Assembly (NCBI GenBank): GCA_050331575.1
Contig: JBHJGS010000009.1
Coordinates: 45,577 to 109,576, forward strand
Length of the DNA stretch: 64,000 nt
DNA from: JBHJGS01 sp050331575
Lineage (GTDB): Bacteria > Pseudomonadota > Alphaproteobacteria > Sphingomonadales > Rhodothalassiaceae
Reading direction: 5' to 3'
Made by a program: the position numbers and the translations under genes
The notes under the pieces: model-generated
Told to the model about the DNA's origin: nothing
Seen by the model: only the letters and a program-made list of their open reading frames with translations
The model's database searches: none
Part shown: in pieces, positions 47,227 to 55,960 of the stretch
Layout of the letters: every line of letters begins with the position of its first letter
Numbering within the stretch: the first letter of the stretch is position 1

Positions 47227-47517
47227 ATGTTCGTCGCCGCCATCATCGCGCTGATCCTGACCATGATCCTGGCGCTGACCCGGGCGCTTCTGGGTCCCAC
47301 CGTGTTTGACCGCATCCTGGCGGTGAACATGTTCGGCACCAAGACGGTGCTGTTCCTGGCGGTGATGTCCTTCCTGTTTGACCGGGAGGATTTCATCGAT
47401 CTGGCAATGACCTATGCGCTGATCAACTTCATCGGCGTGCTCGCCGTGCTGGACTTCTTTCAAGCGCGCACCGTGCGCAAGGCTGCCGAGGCAAAGCGCA
47501 CGGAGGGCAAGGCATGA
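47227..47517 (+). CDS. mnhF: Mrp antiporter subunit F
   Basis: A 96-residue membrane subunit with three helices. RALLGPTVFDRILAVNMFGTK is the family signature and DFIDLAMTYALINFIGVLA forms the third helix. The C-terminus is basic and cytoplasmic. It overlaps subunit G by 4 bp. Confidence 0.95.
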   Translation: MFVAAIIALILTMILALTRALLGPTVFDRILAVNMFGTKTVLFLAVMSFLFDREDFIDLAMTYALINFIGVLAVLDFFQARTVRKAAEAKRTEGKA

Positions 47518-47864
47518 GCCTGGCGCTGGACGTCCTGAGCTGGATCTGCCTGCTGGTCGGCGGCGCGCTGGTGTTCATCGGTGGCATCGGCATGGTGCGG
47601 CTGCCGGACGTGCTGACGCGCATGCACGCCGCATCCCTTGCCGATACCGGTGCCTCGGTGCTGATCCTGCTGGGCCTGATGATCCAGTCCGGCCTGTCGC
47701 TGGTCACCTTCAAGCTGTTCGCCACCTTGTTTTTCCTGCTGTTCACCGGGCCGACCGCGTCTTACGCGCTGGGCAATGCCCTTCTGCGCTCGGGCTATGG
47801 TCCAGGGCCGCTGCGCGCAAACACCGCCGACCCGCCTGACCGGTCCGAGGAGACACCGCAATGA
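47514..47864 (+). CDS. mnhG: Mrp antiporter subunit G
   Basis: A 116-residue membrane subunit with three helices. GGIGMVRLPDVLTRMHAAS is the family signature, followed by SVLILLGLMIQSG and the helix FKLFATLFFLLFTGPTASYAL. The hydrophilic tail is about 20 residues. It overlaps the next gene by 4 bp. Confidence 0.95.
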   Translation: MSLALDVLSWICLLVGGALVFIGGIGMVRLPDVLTRMHAASLADTGASVLILLGLMIQSGLSLVTFKLFATLFFLLFTGPTASYALGNALLRSGYGPGPLRANTADPPDRSEETPQ

Positions 47865-48850
47865 TCACCACCCTGTTCGGCATCTTCCTGCTCACCATGC
47901 TGCTGGTCGTGGCGTTCGCCATTGTCATCGCCAAGGATCTGTTCGCCGCGACCATGCTGACCGGCATCTTTTCGCTGCTGATGGCGGTGAATTTCTTCAT
48001 TCTCGACGCCGCTGATGTGGCCTTGACCGAGGCGGCGGTGGGTGCGGGCATCGCCACCGTCTTGTTCTTGGGCGCGCTGGCCTTGACCGGACGGCGCGAG
48101 CGGCCGGTGGAAAAGCGCAATGTGCTGGCATTGGTGCTGGTCACCGTGGTGACACTGATGATCCTGTTCACCACCTTCCACTATCCGGAACTGGGCAATC
48201 CCAATGCGCCGATCCACCAGCATGTGGCACCCTGGTATCTGGAGAACAGCTATAAATACACCCATGTGCCGAATGTCGTGACTGTCGTGCTGGCCTCGTT
48301 CCGCGGCTATGACACGCTGGGCGAGGTGTTCGTGGTGTTCACCGCCGGCATCGGCGTCTTGTCGCTGCTGGGCATCGGCACCAAGCGCCCGTCGATCACT
48401 GGCCCCCAAGTCGGCCGCCAGACCCATGAGCTGAGCCATCATGAGATCCCCACCACGGTCGGCCGGCTGTTGATCCCGTTCATCATTCTGTTCGCGCTTT
48501 ATGTGCAGTTCCACGGCGATTACGGGCCCGGCGGCGGCTTCCAGGCCGGGGCGATCCTGGCCGCGGGCCTGATCTTATACACCTTGCTGCACGGGCATGA
48601 TCAGGGCTTGAAGGCGATCCCCAACACGCCGCTTAAGATCATCATGTCGTCCGGCGCGCTGCTCTATGCCGCAGTGGGGCTGGCCTGCATCGTCCTTGGC
48701 GCCAATTTCCTGAACTATAATGTGCTCGGCGCGACCGGACCGGATGGCCAGCATATCGGCATCGTCACCATCGAACTGGGTGTGGGCGTCACCGTCACCG
48801 GCGTGATGCTGACCATCTTCCGCGCCTTCTCCCTGCGAGGAAGCGCCTGA
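47861..48850 (+). CDS. mnhB: Fused Mrp subunit: DUF4040/MbhE-like A-type tail plus subunit B
   Basis: A 329-residue membrane protein. Residues ~1-85 match the DUF4040 (MbhD-like) part found at the C-terminus of MrpA: ATMLTGIFSLLMAVNFFILDAAD. Residues ~90-185 match the MbhE-like region (SFRGYDTLGEVFVVFTAGIG). Residues ~200-325 are subunit B (ALYVQFHGDYGPGGGFQAG). The large antiporter-like N-terminal domain of MrpA is not attached, and is probably replaced by one of the three D-type subunits. It abuts subunit C by 1 base (TGATG). Confidence 0.92.
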   Translation: MITTLFGIFLLTMLLVVAFAIVIAKDLFAATMLTGIFSLLMAVNFFILDAADVALTEAAVGAGIATVLFLGALALTGRRERPVEKRNVLALVLVTVVTLMILFTTFHYPELGNPNAPIHQHVAPWYLENSYKYTHVPNVVTVVLASFRGYDTLGEVFVVFTAGIGVLSLLGIGTKRPSITGPQVGRQTHELSHHEIPTTVGRLLIPFIILFALYVQFHGDYGPGGGFQAGAILAAGLILYTLLHGHDQGLKAIPNTPLKIIMSSGALLYAAVGLACIVLGANFLNYNVLGATGPDGQHIGIVTIELGVGVTVTGVMLTIFRAFSLRGSA

Positions 48851-49245
48851 TGGAAGAGATCCTCGCCCATTTCAATTTCTGGATCTTCGCGATCCTGCTC
48901 ATGCTCGGGCTCTATGCCACCGTGGCGAAGAGCAATCTGATCAAGAAGCTGATCGGCTTGAATATCTTTCAGGCCGCGGTGTTCCTGCTCTATATCTCGA
49001 TGAACAAGGTCGCCGGTGGCACCGCGCCGATCATGACCAACACCCCCGGCGCCGACAAGGCCGGCCATGGTGCGGCGCAAGAAGAGGTGCTCTATTCCAA
49101 TCCGCTGCCCCAGGTGCTGATCCTGACCGCCATCGTGGTGGGCATCTCCACCACCGCGCTGGGCCTGGCCATCGCCGTGCGCATCAAGGAAGCCTATGGC
49201 TCGGTGGAAGAGGCGCAGACCAAGGAAATGGATCTGACGCTGTGA
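48850..49245 (+). CDS. mnhC: Mrp antiporter subunit C
   Basis: A 131-residue NuoK-like subunit with three helices. LYATVAKSNLIKKLIGLNIFQAAVFL is the first conserved block (key residues N-LIKKLIGL-I-Q) and LPQVLILTAIVVGISTTALGLA the last. A loop of ~25 residues with TNTPGADKAGHGAAQEE lies between helices 2 and 3. It overlaps the first D subunit, which starts with GTG, by 4 bp. Confidence 0.95.
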   Translation: MEEILAHFNFWIFAILLMLGLYATVAKSNLIKKLIGLNIFQAAVFLLYISMNKVAGGTAPIMTNTPGADKAGHGAAQEEVLYSNPLPQVLILTAIVVGISTTALGLAIAVRIKEAYGSVEEAQTKEMDLTL

Positions 49246-50738
49246 GCATCGAGGCGCATTTGCCGGCACTGCAGGTGGCGGTCCCGCTTGCCTTTAGCCC
49301 TCTGTCCGCCCTCATGCGCGGGCATTGGTTGCCGTGGGTCTCGTGCACCTTGGTGGTGCTGTACTGCTTCCTCGGCGCCATCGCCTTGTCGCTGCAAGTG
49401 TTTGCCGGGGGCCCCATCGTCTATGAGATCGGCGGCTGGCCGCCACCTTACGGCATCCCCCTGGTCATCGACTCTCTGGCTGCCTTGATGCTGGTGCTGA
49501 TCACCGGCGCCTCCCTGGCCGGGCTGGTCTATGGCCGGTCGACGCTGATGGCGGAGATCGATGTGGAGCGCCAGCCCTATATCTTCACCGCCTGGCTGTT
49601 GGCGACCGCCGGCCTGTCCGGCATCGTCGCCACCGGCGATGCCTTCAACATCTTCGTGTTTCTGGAGATCTCCTCGCTGGCCAGTTATATTCTGATCTCC
49701 GCGGGGCCGGACCGCCGGGCGCTGACCGCCAGCTTCAAATATCTGATCATGGGTACGATCGGCGGCACCTTCTATCTGATCGGTGTCGGCCTGATCTATA
49801 TGATGACCGGCACGCTGAACATCGCCGACATGGCCGACCGCATCCTGGAGGTGGAGTTGACCCGGCCGATCTACATGGCGGCGGGCTTCATCACCATCGG
49901 CCTGGCGCTGAAGGCGGCGATCTTCCCGATGCACAGCTGGATGCCGAACGCCTATGCCAGCGCGCCGGTGGCCGTGGCGGTGTTCCTGTCCGCCTGCTCC
50001 ACCAAGGTGGCGCTTTATGTGCTGTTCCGCATCGACTACACGCTGCTGCAAGGCGCGCTGCCCGAGCATAGCAAGGACATCACCTATCTGTTGCTGCCGC
50101 TGGCGATCCTCGGCTTCATCCTCGGCTCCGTCGCTGCCATCTTCCAGAAGGACGTCAAGCGCATCCTCGGCTACTCCTCGGTCGCGCAATTGGGCTATAT
50201 CGTCGCCGGGGCGGCCCTGATCAGCGCGGCCGGGGTGAAGGCCGGGCTGGTGCACATGTTCAACCATGCCCTGATCAAGGCCACCTTGTTCATGGCGATC
50301 GGCGCGGTGGTGCTGCAGGCGGGCAAAAGCCGGCTGATGCTGGCCGACCTGGCCGGGGCGGCCCGCGTCATGCCCTGGACCATGGCGGCCTTCTTGGTCT
50401 CCGGCCTCAGCCTGATCGGCGTGCCGGCAACCGCAGGCTTCATCTCCAAATGGTATCTGGTGCTTGCGGCCCTGGAAAAGGGCGTCTGGGCGCCGATCCT
50501 GATCTTCCTTATTCTGGTCAGCTCGCTGTTGGCGCTGATCTATATCTGGCGCGTGGTCGAGCAGGCCTATTTCACCCAGCGCCCGGCCAATGCGGTGCTG
50601 CTGAAGGAGGCGCCGCTGAGCGTGCTGATCCCGCTGTGGATCGCAGCGGCTGCCAATATCTTTTTCGGGTTCGCGCCGGATGTGCCGCTGGCCTTTGCTG
50701 AGCGTGCCGCGGCCCTGCTGACGGAGGGCCTGCAATGA
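49242..50738 (+). CDS. mnhD: Mrp antiporter subunit D, first copy
   Basis: A 498-residue, ~14-helix proton-conducting subunit homologous to NuoM/NuoN. It has the helix 5 region EISSLASYILIS, KAAIFPMHSWMPNAYASAP with the lysine-histidine proton path, and DVKRILGYSSVAQLGYIVAG. The GTG start overlaps mnhC. Three D-type copies in one operon suggest distinct positions in the complex rather than redundancy. Confidence 0.94.
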   Translation: MSIEAHLPALQVAVPLAFSPLSALMRGHWLPWVSCTLVVLYCFLGAIALSLQVFAGGPIVYEIGGWPPPYGIPLVIDSLAALMLVLITGASLAGLVYGRSTLMAEIDVERQPYIFTAWLLATAGLSGIVATGDAFNIFVFLEISSLASYILISAGPDRRALTASFKYLIMGTIGGTFYLIGVGLIYMMTGTLNIADMADRILEVELTRPIYMAAGFITIGLALKAAIFPMHSWMPNAYASAPVAVAVFLSACSTKVALYVLFRIDYTLLQGALPEHSKDITYLLLPLAILGFILGSVAAIFQKDVKRILGYSSVAQLGYIVAGAALISAAGVKAGLVHMFNHALIKATLFMAIGAVVLQAGKSRLMLADLAGAARVMPWTMAAFLVSGLSLIGVPATAGFISKWYLVLAALEKGVWAPILIFLILVSSLLALIYIWRVVEQAYFTQRPANAVLLKEAPLSVLIPLWIAAAANIFFGFAPDVPLAFAERAAALLTEGLQ

Positions 50739-52183
50739 TCCTGGTTTGGGCGCTGGCCATCCCGCTGCTTGGCGGCTTGGGCATTCTGGCGGCCGGGCGC
50801 TGGCCCAATCTGCGCGAGGCGGTCACGCTGGTCACCGCGACGATCCTGGCGGTGACGGTGTGGAGCCTGATCCCGCGGGTGATGGCCGGCGAGACCATCG
50901 CCATGGAGCTGTTGCCGCTGTTCGAGGGGGTCAGCCTGCGTTTTGAAGCCGAACCGCTGGGCATGCTGTTCGCGGCGCTGGCCTCTGGGCTGTGGATTGT
51001 CAACTCGCTCTATTCGATCGGCTATATGCGCGGCAACAAGGAGCATGACCAGACCCGCTTTTATCTGTTCTTCGCGATCGCGCTGTTCGCCGCCCAGGGC
51101 GTGGCCTTCGCCGGCAATATGCTGACCTTGTTCCTGTTCTACGAGGTGCTGACGGTCTCGACCTATCCCTTGGTCACGCACAAGGGCGACGCCAAGTCGG
51201 TGCGGTCGGCCCGGCTTTACATGGGCTATCTGCTGGCCACCTCCATCGGGCTGCTGCTGCCGGCGATCATCTGGACCTATGCCGCCACCGGCACGCTGGA
51301 CTTTCAGCCCGGGGGCATCGTGCAAGGCCATGTCGCCGGCCCGCTGCTGGGCGTGTTGCTGGCGCTGTACGTGTTCGGCATCGGCAAGGCGGCGGTGATG
51401 CCGGTGCATCGCTGGCTGCCGGCCGCGATGGTGGCGCCGACCCCGGTCTCAGCGCTGCTGCACGCCGTGGCGGTGGTGAAGGCCGGCGTGTTCAGCGTCA
51501 TCAAGGTGATCGTCTATATTTTCGGGCCGGGCTATCTGGCCTCCCAGGGCGTGCATGACTGGATGATCTGGATTGCCGGCTTCACCATCGTGGCAGCCAG
51601 CCTGGTGGCGCTGCAGCAGACCAATATGAAGCGCATGCTGGCCTATTCGACGATTTCTCAGCTGTCCTATATCGTGATGGCCGCAGCGGTGCTGGCGCCC
51701 TTGTCGATCATCGGTGCGGCGGTGCATGTGGTCGCCCATGCCTGCGCCAAGATCACCTTGTTCTTCGCCGCCGGCGCCATCTACACCGCCTCCAAGAAAT
51801 CCGAACTGCCGCAGATGAACGGGATCGGTCGGCGCATGCCGATCACCATGACGGCGTTCTTCATCGGCGCGCTGTCGATGATCGGGGTGCCGCCGACCGC
51901 CGGCTTCGTGTCGAAATGGTATATGCTGGGCGGGGCGTTTCAGGCCGAACAGTTCGTCGTGGTCGGCGTGCTGATCGGCTCCACGGTGCTGAATGCGGCC
52001 TATTTCCTGCCTGTGGTCGTGCGTGCCTTCTTCCGCGAAGAAGATGTCGCGCCGAAAAAGGACCATGGCGAGGCGCCCTTGCCGGCCGTGATCGCACTGT
52101 CGGTCACCGCCGGGCTGACCGTGCTTCTGTTCGTGTTCAATCAGCCGGTGATCGATCTCGCCGCCCGGCTGGTGGGAGGCTGA
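50735..52183 (+). CDS. Mrp antiporter subunit D, second copy
   Basis: A 482-residue NuoN/NuoM-like subunit. LTLFLFYEVLTVSTYPLVTHKG holds the helix 5 glutamate; GIGKAAVMPVHRWLPAAMVAPTPVS is the helix 7 lysine block; NMKRMLAYSTISQLSYIVM follows. It overlaps the first D copy as ATGA and ends 2 bases before the small 81-residue gene. Sequence differs enough from the first copy to be an old paralogue. Confidence 0.93.
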   Translation: MILVWALAIPLLGGLGILAAGRWPNLREAVTLVTATILAVTVWSLIPRVMAGETIAMELLPLFEGVSLRFEAEPLGMLFAALASGLWIVNSLYSIGYMRGNKEHDQTRFYLFFAIALFAAQGVAFAGNMLTLFLFYEVLTVSTYPLVTHKGDAKSVRSARLYMGYLLATSIGLLLPAIIWTYAATGTLDFQPGGIVQGHVAGPLLGVLLALYVFGIGKAAVMPVHRWLPAAMVAPTPVSALLHAVAVVKAGVFSVIKVIVYIFGPGYLASQGVHDWMIWIAGFTIVAASLVALQQTNMKRMLAYSTISQLSYIVMAAAVLAPLSIIGAAVHVVAHACAKITLFFAAGAIYTASKKSELPQMNGIGRRMPITMTAFFIGALSMIGVPPTAGFVSKWYMLGGAFQAEQFVVVGVLIGSTVLNAAYFLPVVVRAFFREEDVAPKKDHGEAPLPAVIALSVTAGLTVLLFVFNQPVIDLAARLVGG

Positions 52184-52185
52184 TC

Positions 52186-52431
52186 ATGGCGCAAGACGAT
52201 CATTGGCTGGTGCGCCCCACCACCATCCGCTGGATCTGGCGGATCTCCATCGCGGTTCTGACGCTGACCGTGCTGGCGCAGATTGTCATCCCGATCAAAG
52301 GCCATTTCGGCGTCGACGGCTGGTTCGCCTTCGCCGCCGTCTATGGCTTCGCCAGCTGTGCCGCGATGGTGTTTGTCGCGCGCTGGCTCGGATTTCTGCT
52401 GAAGCGGCGGGAGGATTATTATGATCGCTGA
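52186..52431 (+). CDS. Small two-helix membrane protein within the Mrp operon
   Basis: An 81-residue protein of two membrane helices (~20-38 and ~45-68) with an acidic-aromatic N-terminus (MAQDDHWLVRPTTIRW) and basic C-terminus (LKRREDYYDR). GGGAGG lies 8 bases before the ATG, and its 3' end overlaps the third D subunit by 11 bp. Both points argue for a real gene. I know of no Mrp subunit of this type by name; it is inferred to be an accessory subunit. Confidence 0.8.
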   Translation: MAQDDHWLVRPTTIRWIWRISIAVLTLTVLAQIVIPIKGHFGVDGWFAFAAVYGFASCAAMVFVARWLGFLLKRREDYYDR

Positions 52432-54100
52432 GTTCATCCCGCCGGCGGTCTGGCTGTTTGTGGGGGCGGTCCTGGTCGCGGTGACGCGCGGGCCGCTGCG
52501 CGGCGGTCTGGGCATCCTGTTCCCGCTGATTGCGCTGTGGGCCAGCTGGCAGGTCGAGGATGCCGTCATGGTCTCGGTCTTCTATCTGGACCAGGGGCTG
52601 GAGCTGGTTCAGGGCTCGCCGGTGCGCCGGCTGTTCGCCACCATCTTCACGCTGATGGCCGCCACCGGCGTGCTGTTCGGCTACAAGACTGCCAAGGGCA
52701 CCGAATTGGCCGCGGCCCTGGCCTATGCCGGCGGCGCGGTGGGCATTTGCTTCAGCGGCGATCTGCTCACCTTGTTCCTGTTTTGGGAATTGATGGCGAT
52801 CTTCTCCACCGTGGTGATCTGGTACGGCGGAACCGACAGCGCCAAGGCCGCCGGTCTGCGCTATGCCATGGTGCATTTCCTCGGCGGCATCTTCTTGATG
52901 GTCGGCATCGCCGGGATTTATGTCACCACCGGGTCCTTGGATGTCCGGGCCTTTTCCGCGGACGGCTTTCCCGCCTGGGCAATGCTGATCGGCGTGCTGG
53001 TCAATACTGCCGCCCCGCCCTTCTCCGCCTGGCTGTCCGATGCCTATCCCGAGGCCAGCCCCTCCGGCACGGTGTTTCTGTCCGCCTTCACCACCAAGTC
53101 CGCGGTGCTCACCTTGATCTTGCTGTTCCCGGGCGAGAGCGTGCTGACCGTCGTCGGCCTGGTGATGGTGTTCTACGGCATCATTTACGCGCTGCTGGAG
53201 AATGACGCCCGGCGCATCCTGGCCTATTCCATCGTCAATCAGGTGGGCTTCATGGTCACCGCCGTGGGCATCGGCACCGAGACCGCCCTGAACGGCGCGG
53301 CCGCCCACGCCTTCGCCCATATCATCTACAAGGCGCTGCTGCTGATGAGCGCCGGCGCGGTGCTCTACCGCACCGGCAAGCGCCGCTGCACCGATTTAGG
53401 CGGGCTGTTTCGCACTATGCCGATTGCCTGCATCTGCGGGATCATCGGGGCGCTGGCGATCTCCTCCTTCCCCCTGACCAGCGGCTACACCACCAAGACG
53501 CTGATCTCGGTGGCAGCGGAAGAGGAGCATCTGGCGCTGGTCTGGTATCTGCTGGCCGCCGCCTCCGCCGGCGTCTTCCTGCACGCCGGGATCAAATTTC
53601 CCTGGTATGTGTTCTTTCAGAAGGACAGCGGCCTGCGCCCCGCCGATGCGCCCTGGAACATGTCCGCGGCGATGATCTTCTTCGCCTTTTTGTGCGTGTT
53701 TCTGGGCGTCTATCCGGAGCCCTTATGGGCCTTGCTGCCCTATCCGATCGAGTTTCACCCCTATGCCGGCTACAAGCTGGTCTTCTATCTGCAGCTCTTG
53801 TTGTTCTCCGGCCTGGCCTTCTTCCTGCTGCTGCCGTGGATGAAGCGCACCTTGACCATCACGCTGGACACCGATTGGATTTATCGGGTGGCTATCGTGG
53901 GTGTGGCACGCAGCCTGAAGCGCGGCTGGAGCGCTGTGGACCCGTTCGGCCGGGGCTGGCGCGTCGTGCAGGCAATCGGCGATTTCATCACTCGCCATGC
54001 CGAAGGCGGCGGCGCCTTGACCAGAACCTGGGCCATCGGCACGACGGCCTTGTGGATTCTGGGCCTGCTGACGCTTTATATGGTCATTCAATACCTATAA
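52421..54100 (+). CDS. Mrp antiporter subunit D, third copy
   Basis: A 559-residue NuoL/NuoM-like protein. LLTLFLFWELMAIFSTVVIWYG carries the glutamate; PPFSAWLSDAYPEASPSGTVFL is the channel lysine/histidine region but reads SAWLSDAYPEA, so the histidine-tryptophan-proline of the other copies is altered. ENDARRILAYSIVNQVGFMV follows. A C-terminal extension of ~80 residues contains an amphipathic segment (VARSLKRGWSAVDPFGRGWR) and a last helix, which resembles the lateral helix of longer subunits. It is the last gene of the operon, 19 bases before the aminopeptidase. Confidence 0.92.
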   Translation: MIAEFIPPAVWLFVGAVLVAVTRGPLRGGLGILFPLIALWASWQVEDAVMVSVFYLDQGLELVQGSPVRRLFATIFTLMAATGVLFGYKTAKGTELAAALAYAGGAVGICFSGDLLTLFLFWELMAIFSTVVIWYGGTDSAKAAGLRYAMVHFLGGIFLMVGIAGIYVTTGSLDVRAFSADGFPAWAMLIGVLVNTAAPPFSAWLSDAYPEASPSGTVFLSAFTTKSAVLTLILLFPGESVLTVVGLVMVFYGIIYALLENDARRILAYSIVNQVGFMVTAVGIGTETALNGAAAHAFAHIIYKALLLMSAGAVLYRTGKRRCTDLGGLFRTMPIACICGIIGALAISSFPLTSGYTTKTLISVAAEEEHLALVWYLLAAASAGVFLHAGIKFPWYVFFQKDSGLRPADAPWNMSAAMIFFAFLCVFLGVYPEPLWALLPYPIEFHPYAGYKLVFYLQLLLFSGLAFFLLLPWMKRTLTITLDTDWIYRVAIVGVARSLKRGWSAVDPFGRGWRVVQAIGDFITRHAEGGGALTRTWAIGTTALWILGLLTLYMVIQYL

Positions 54101-54119
54101 AACCGAGATCCCGTCCTCT

Positions 54120-55517
54120 ATGCGAGCCCGTCCGAACGAGTTGATCGGCCCCGCCGATCCCGACGCCGTCCCCATCCGCCCTGTTGCCGAGCGCGGCCTC
54201 TCTGAAGTGATCGACCAGTTGGATCCGATCCAGCGCCGCTGGGTCGAGACCCGGCGCTTCGCCGCGGCCAAAGGCGAATTGCTCATGTTGCCCGGCGATG
54301 ACGGCCGGGTGGAAAAGGTGCTGGTCGGCCTGGGGCAGGACGATCCCGCCGCACCGGATATCTGGGGCTATGCGGCGCTGCCGGAGCAACTGCCCGAGGG
54401 CCGCTATGCGCTGGAGGGACTGAACGGCAAAGCGCTTGACCATGCCGCCTTGGGCTGGGGCTTGGCGCACTATGTCTTTGACCGCTACCGTGATCAGCCG
54501 ATGCCCCTGCGCGGCTTATGCGTGCCAGAAGAAGCGGTGCGCCGACAGGCGATCGCGGCCCTGGATGGCCTGTTCCTGGTTCGCGATCTTGTGAATACGC
54601 CGGCCAATGATATGGGGCCGGAACAGCTGGCCGGCGCGGCTGAGGCGCTGTGCGCTGAAACCGGCGGCCAGTTTCGCGCCATCGTCGGCAGCCGGTTGAT
54701 CGAGGAAGGCTTCCCGGCCATCCACGTCGTCGGTCAGGCCAGTGAGCAGGCGCCCCGGCTGATCGACTGCCAATGGGGCCCGGAGGCGGCGCCGAAACTG
54801 ACGCTGGTCGGCAAGGGCGTGTGTTTTGACACCGGCGGGCTGGACCTGAAGCCGGCCCAGGCAATGCGCTTGATGAAAAAGGATATGGGCGGAGCGGCGC
54901 ATGTTTTGGGCCTGGCGCGCTGGATCCGCGCTCTTGACCTTCCGGTGCGATTGCGTGTGCTGATCCCGGCGGTCGAAAACGCTGTCAGCGGCGCGGCCAT
55001 GCGCCCCGGCGACGTCATCGCCACGCGCAAGGGCCTCAGCGTCGAGGTCGGCAATACCGACGCGGAAGGCCGGCTGGTGCTGGCCGACGCGCTGGTTTAC
55101 GCGTGCGAAGACCATCCCGATCTGCTGCTGGATTTCGCCACCTTAACCGGCGCGGCGCGGGTTGCCCTGGGCCCGGATCTGCCCGCGCTGTTTACCGATG
55201 AGCATGACCTGGCCGGGCATTTGGCCAACTGCGCAGCCGAAGAGGGCGACCCGCTGTGGCGGCTGCCGCTTTACAGCCCCTATGAAGAAGAGCTGGCAAG
55301 CCCCGTGGCTGATCTGTGCAATATCTCTGAAAGCAGCTTTGCCGGCGCCATCACGGCCGCCTTATTCTTACGCCGCTTCGTTGAGCCGCCGGTCCGTTGG
55401 GCCCATTTCGATGTCTATGCCTGGAATATGCGGCCGCGGCCGGGCCGTCCCAAAGGTGGCGAGGCCATGGGTCTGCGCGCGGTGATGGCCTATCTCTGCC
55501 AGCGATTTCAACGGTAA
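54120..55517 (+). CDS. M17 leucyl aminopeptidase-family protease
   Basis: A 465-residue cytoplasmic metallo-aminopeptidase. The metal and catalytic residues are seen as LVGKGVCFDTGGLDLKPAQAM (catalytic lysine and first aspartate), MKKDMGGAAHVLGLA (Asp), and the family signature NTDAEGRLVLADALVYA (Asp, Glu, Arg). The N-terminal domain is small. It is 19 bases after the Mrp operon and 62 bases before the marR gene. In many alphaproteobacteria an M17 gene precedes an NlpC/P60 gene, as here with marR between them. Confidence 0.94.
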   Translation: MRARPNELIGPADPDAVPIRPVAERGLSEVIDQLDPIQRRWVETRRFAAAKGELLMLPGDDGRVEKVLVGLGQDDPAAPDIWGYAALPEQLPEGRYALEGLNGKALDHAALGWGLAHYVFDRYRDQPMPLRGLCVPEEAVRRQAIAALDGLFLVRDLVNTPANDMGPEQLAGAAEALCAETGGQFRAIVGSRLIEEGFPAIHVVGQASEQAPRLIDCQWGPEAAPKLTLVGKGVCFDTGGLDLKPAQAMRLMKKDMGGAAHVLGLARWIRALDLPVRLRVLIPAVENAVSGAAMRPGDVIATRKGLSVEVGNTDAEGRLVLADALVYACEDHPDLLLDFATLTGAARVALGPDLPALFTDEHDLAGHLANCAAEEGDPLWRLPLYSPYEEELASPVADLCNISESSFAGAITAALFLRRFVEPPVRWAHFDVYAWNMRPRPGRPKGGEAMGLRAVMAYLCQRFQR

Positions 55518-55579
55518 GGCCGTCTTAACGCCCGATCGTTACGGTATTATCTTGGTTAGGTTGAACGTGTCGGCGGATA

Positions 55580-55960
55580 ATGGAAGCGCACACGAGTATG
55601 GAGTTGCTGCATCTGTGGCACGGAGCCCTTGTGGAAAGCGTCCGCAAGGAAGGGCCGGATTTGTCCAGCCGCCAAATGGCGATCCTGCTGACCGTCTATC
55701 TCACCGATCAACCGCATACCGTGCGTGGCTTGGCCGCCCGTCTGGGCGTGGCAAAGCCGGTGGTCACCCGCGCACTGGACACGCTGGGCCGTATGGGGTT
55801 GTTGAAGCGGCGCCGCGATGACCGCGATCGGCGCAACGTTTTGGTCCAGCGCACCGTTAAAGGGGCGGTCTATCTAAGCGAGTTCTGCGACTTGATTGCC
55901 CATGTCCAAGGCCGGTGCGAAACGGCCGAGCCGCGACAGAGCGAAACCACCGCGGCGTGA
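55580..55960 (+). CDS. MarR-family transcriptional regulator
   Basis: A 126-residue winged-helix protein. SSRQMAILLTVYLTDQPHTVRGLAARLGV leads into the recognition helix AKPVVTRALDTLGRMGLLKRRRD and the wing DDRDRRNVLVQRT, with a short C-terminal helix. The stop overlaps the GTG start of the NlpC/P60 gene (GTGA), so the two are coupled. An internal ATG at 55598 is an alternative start. Ligand and targets are unknown. Confidence 0.9.
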   Translation: MEAHTSMELLHLWHGALVESVRKEGPDLSSRQMAILLTVYLTDQPHTVRGLAARLGVAKPVVTRALDTLGRMGLLKRRRDDRDRRNVLVQRTVKGAVYLSEFCDLIAHVQGRCETAEPRQSETTAA

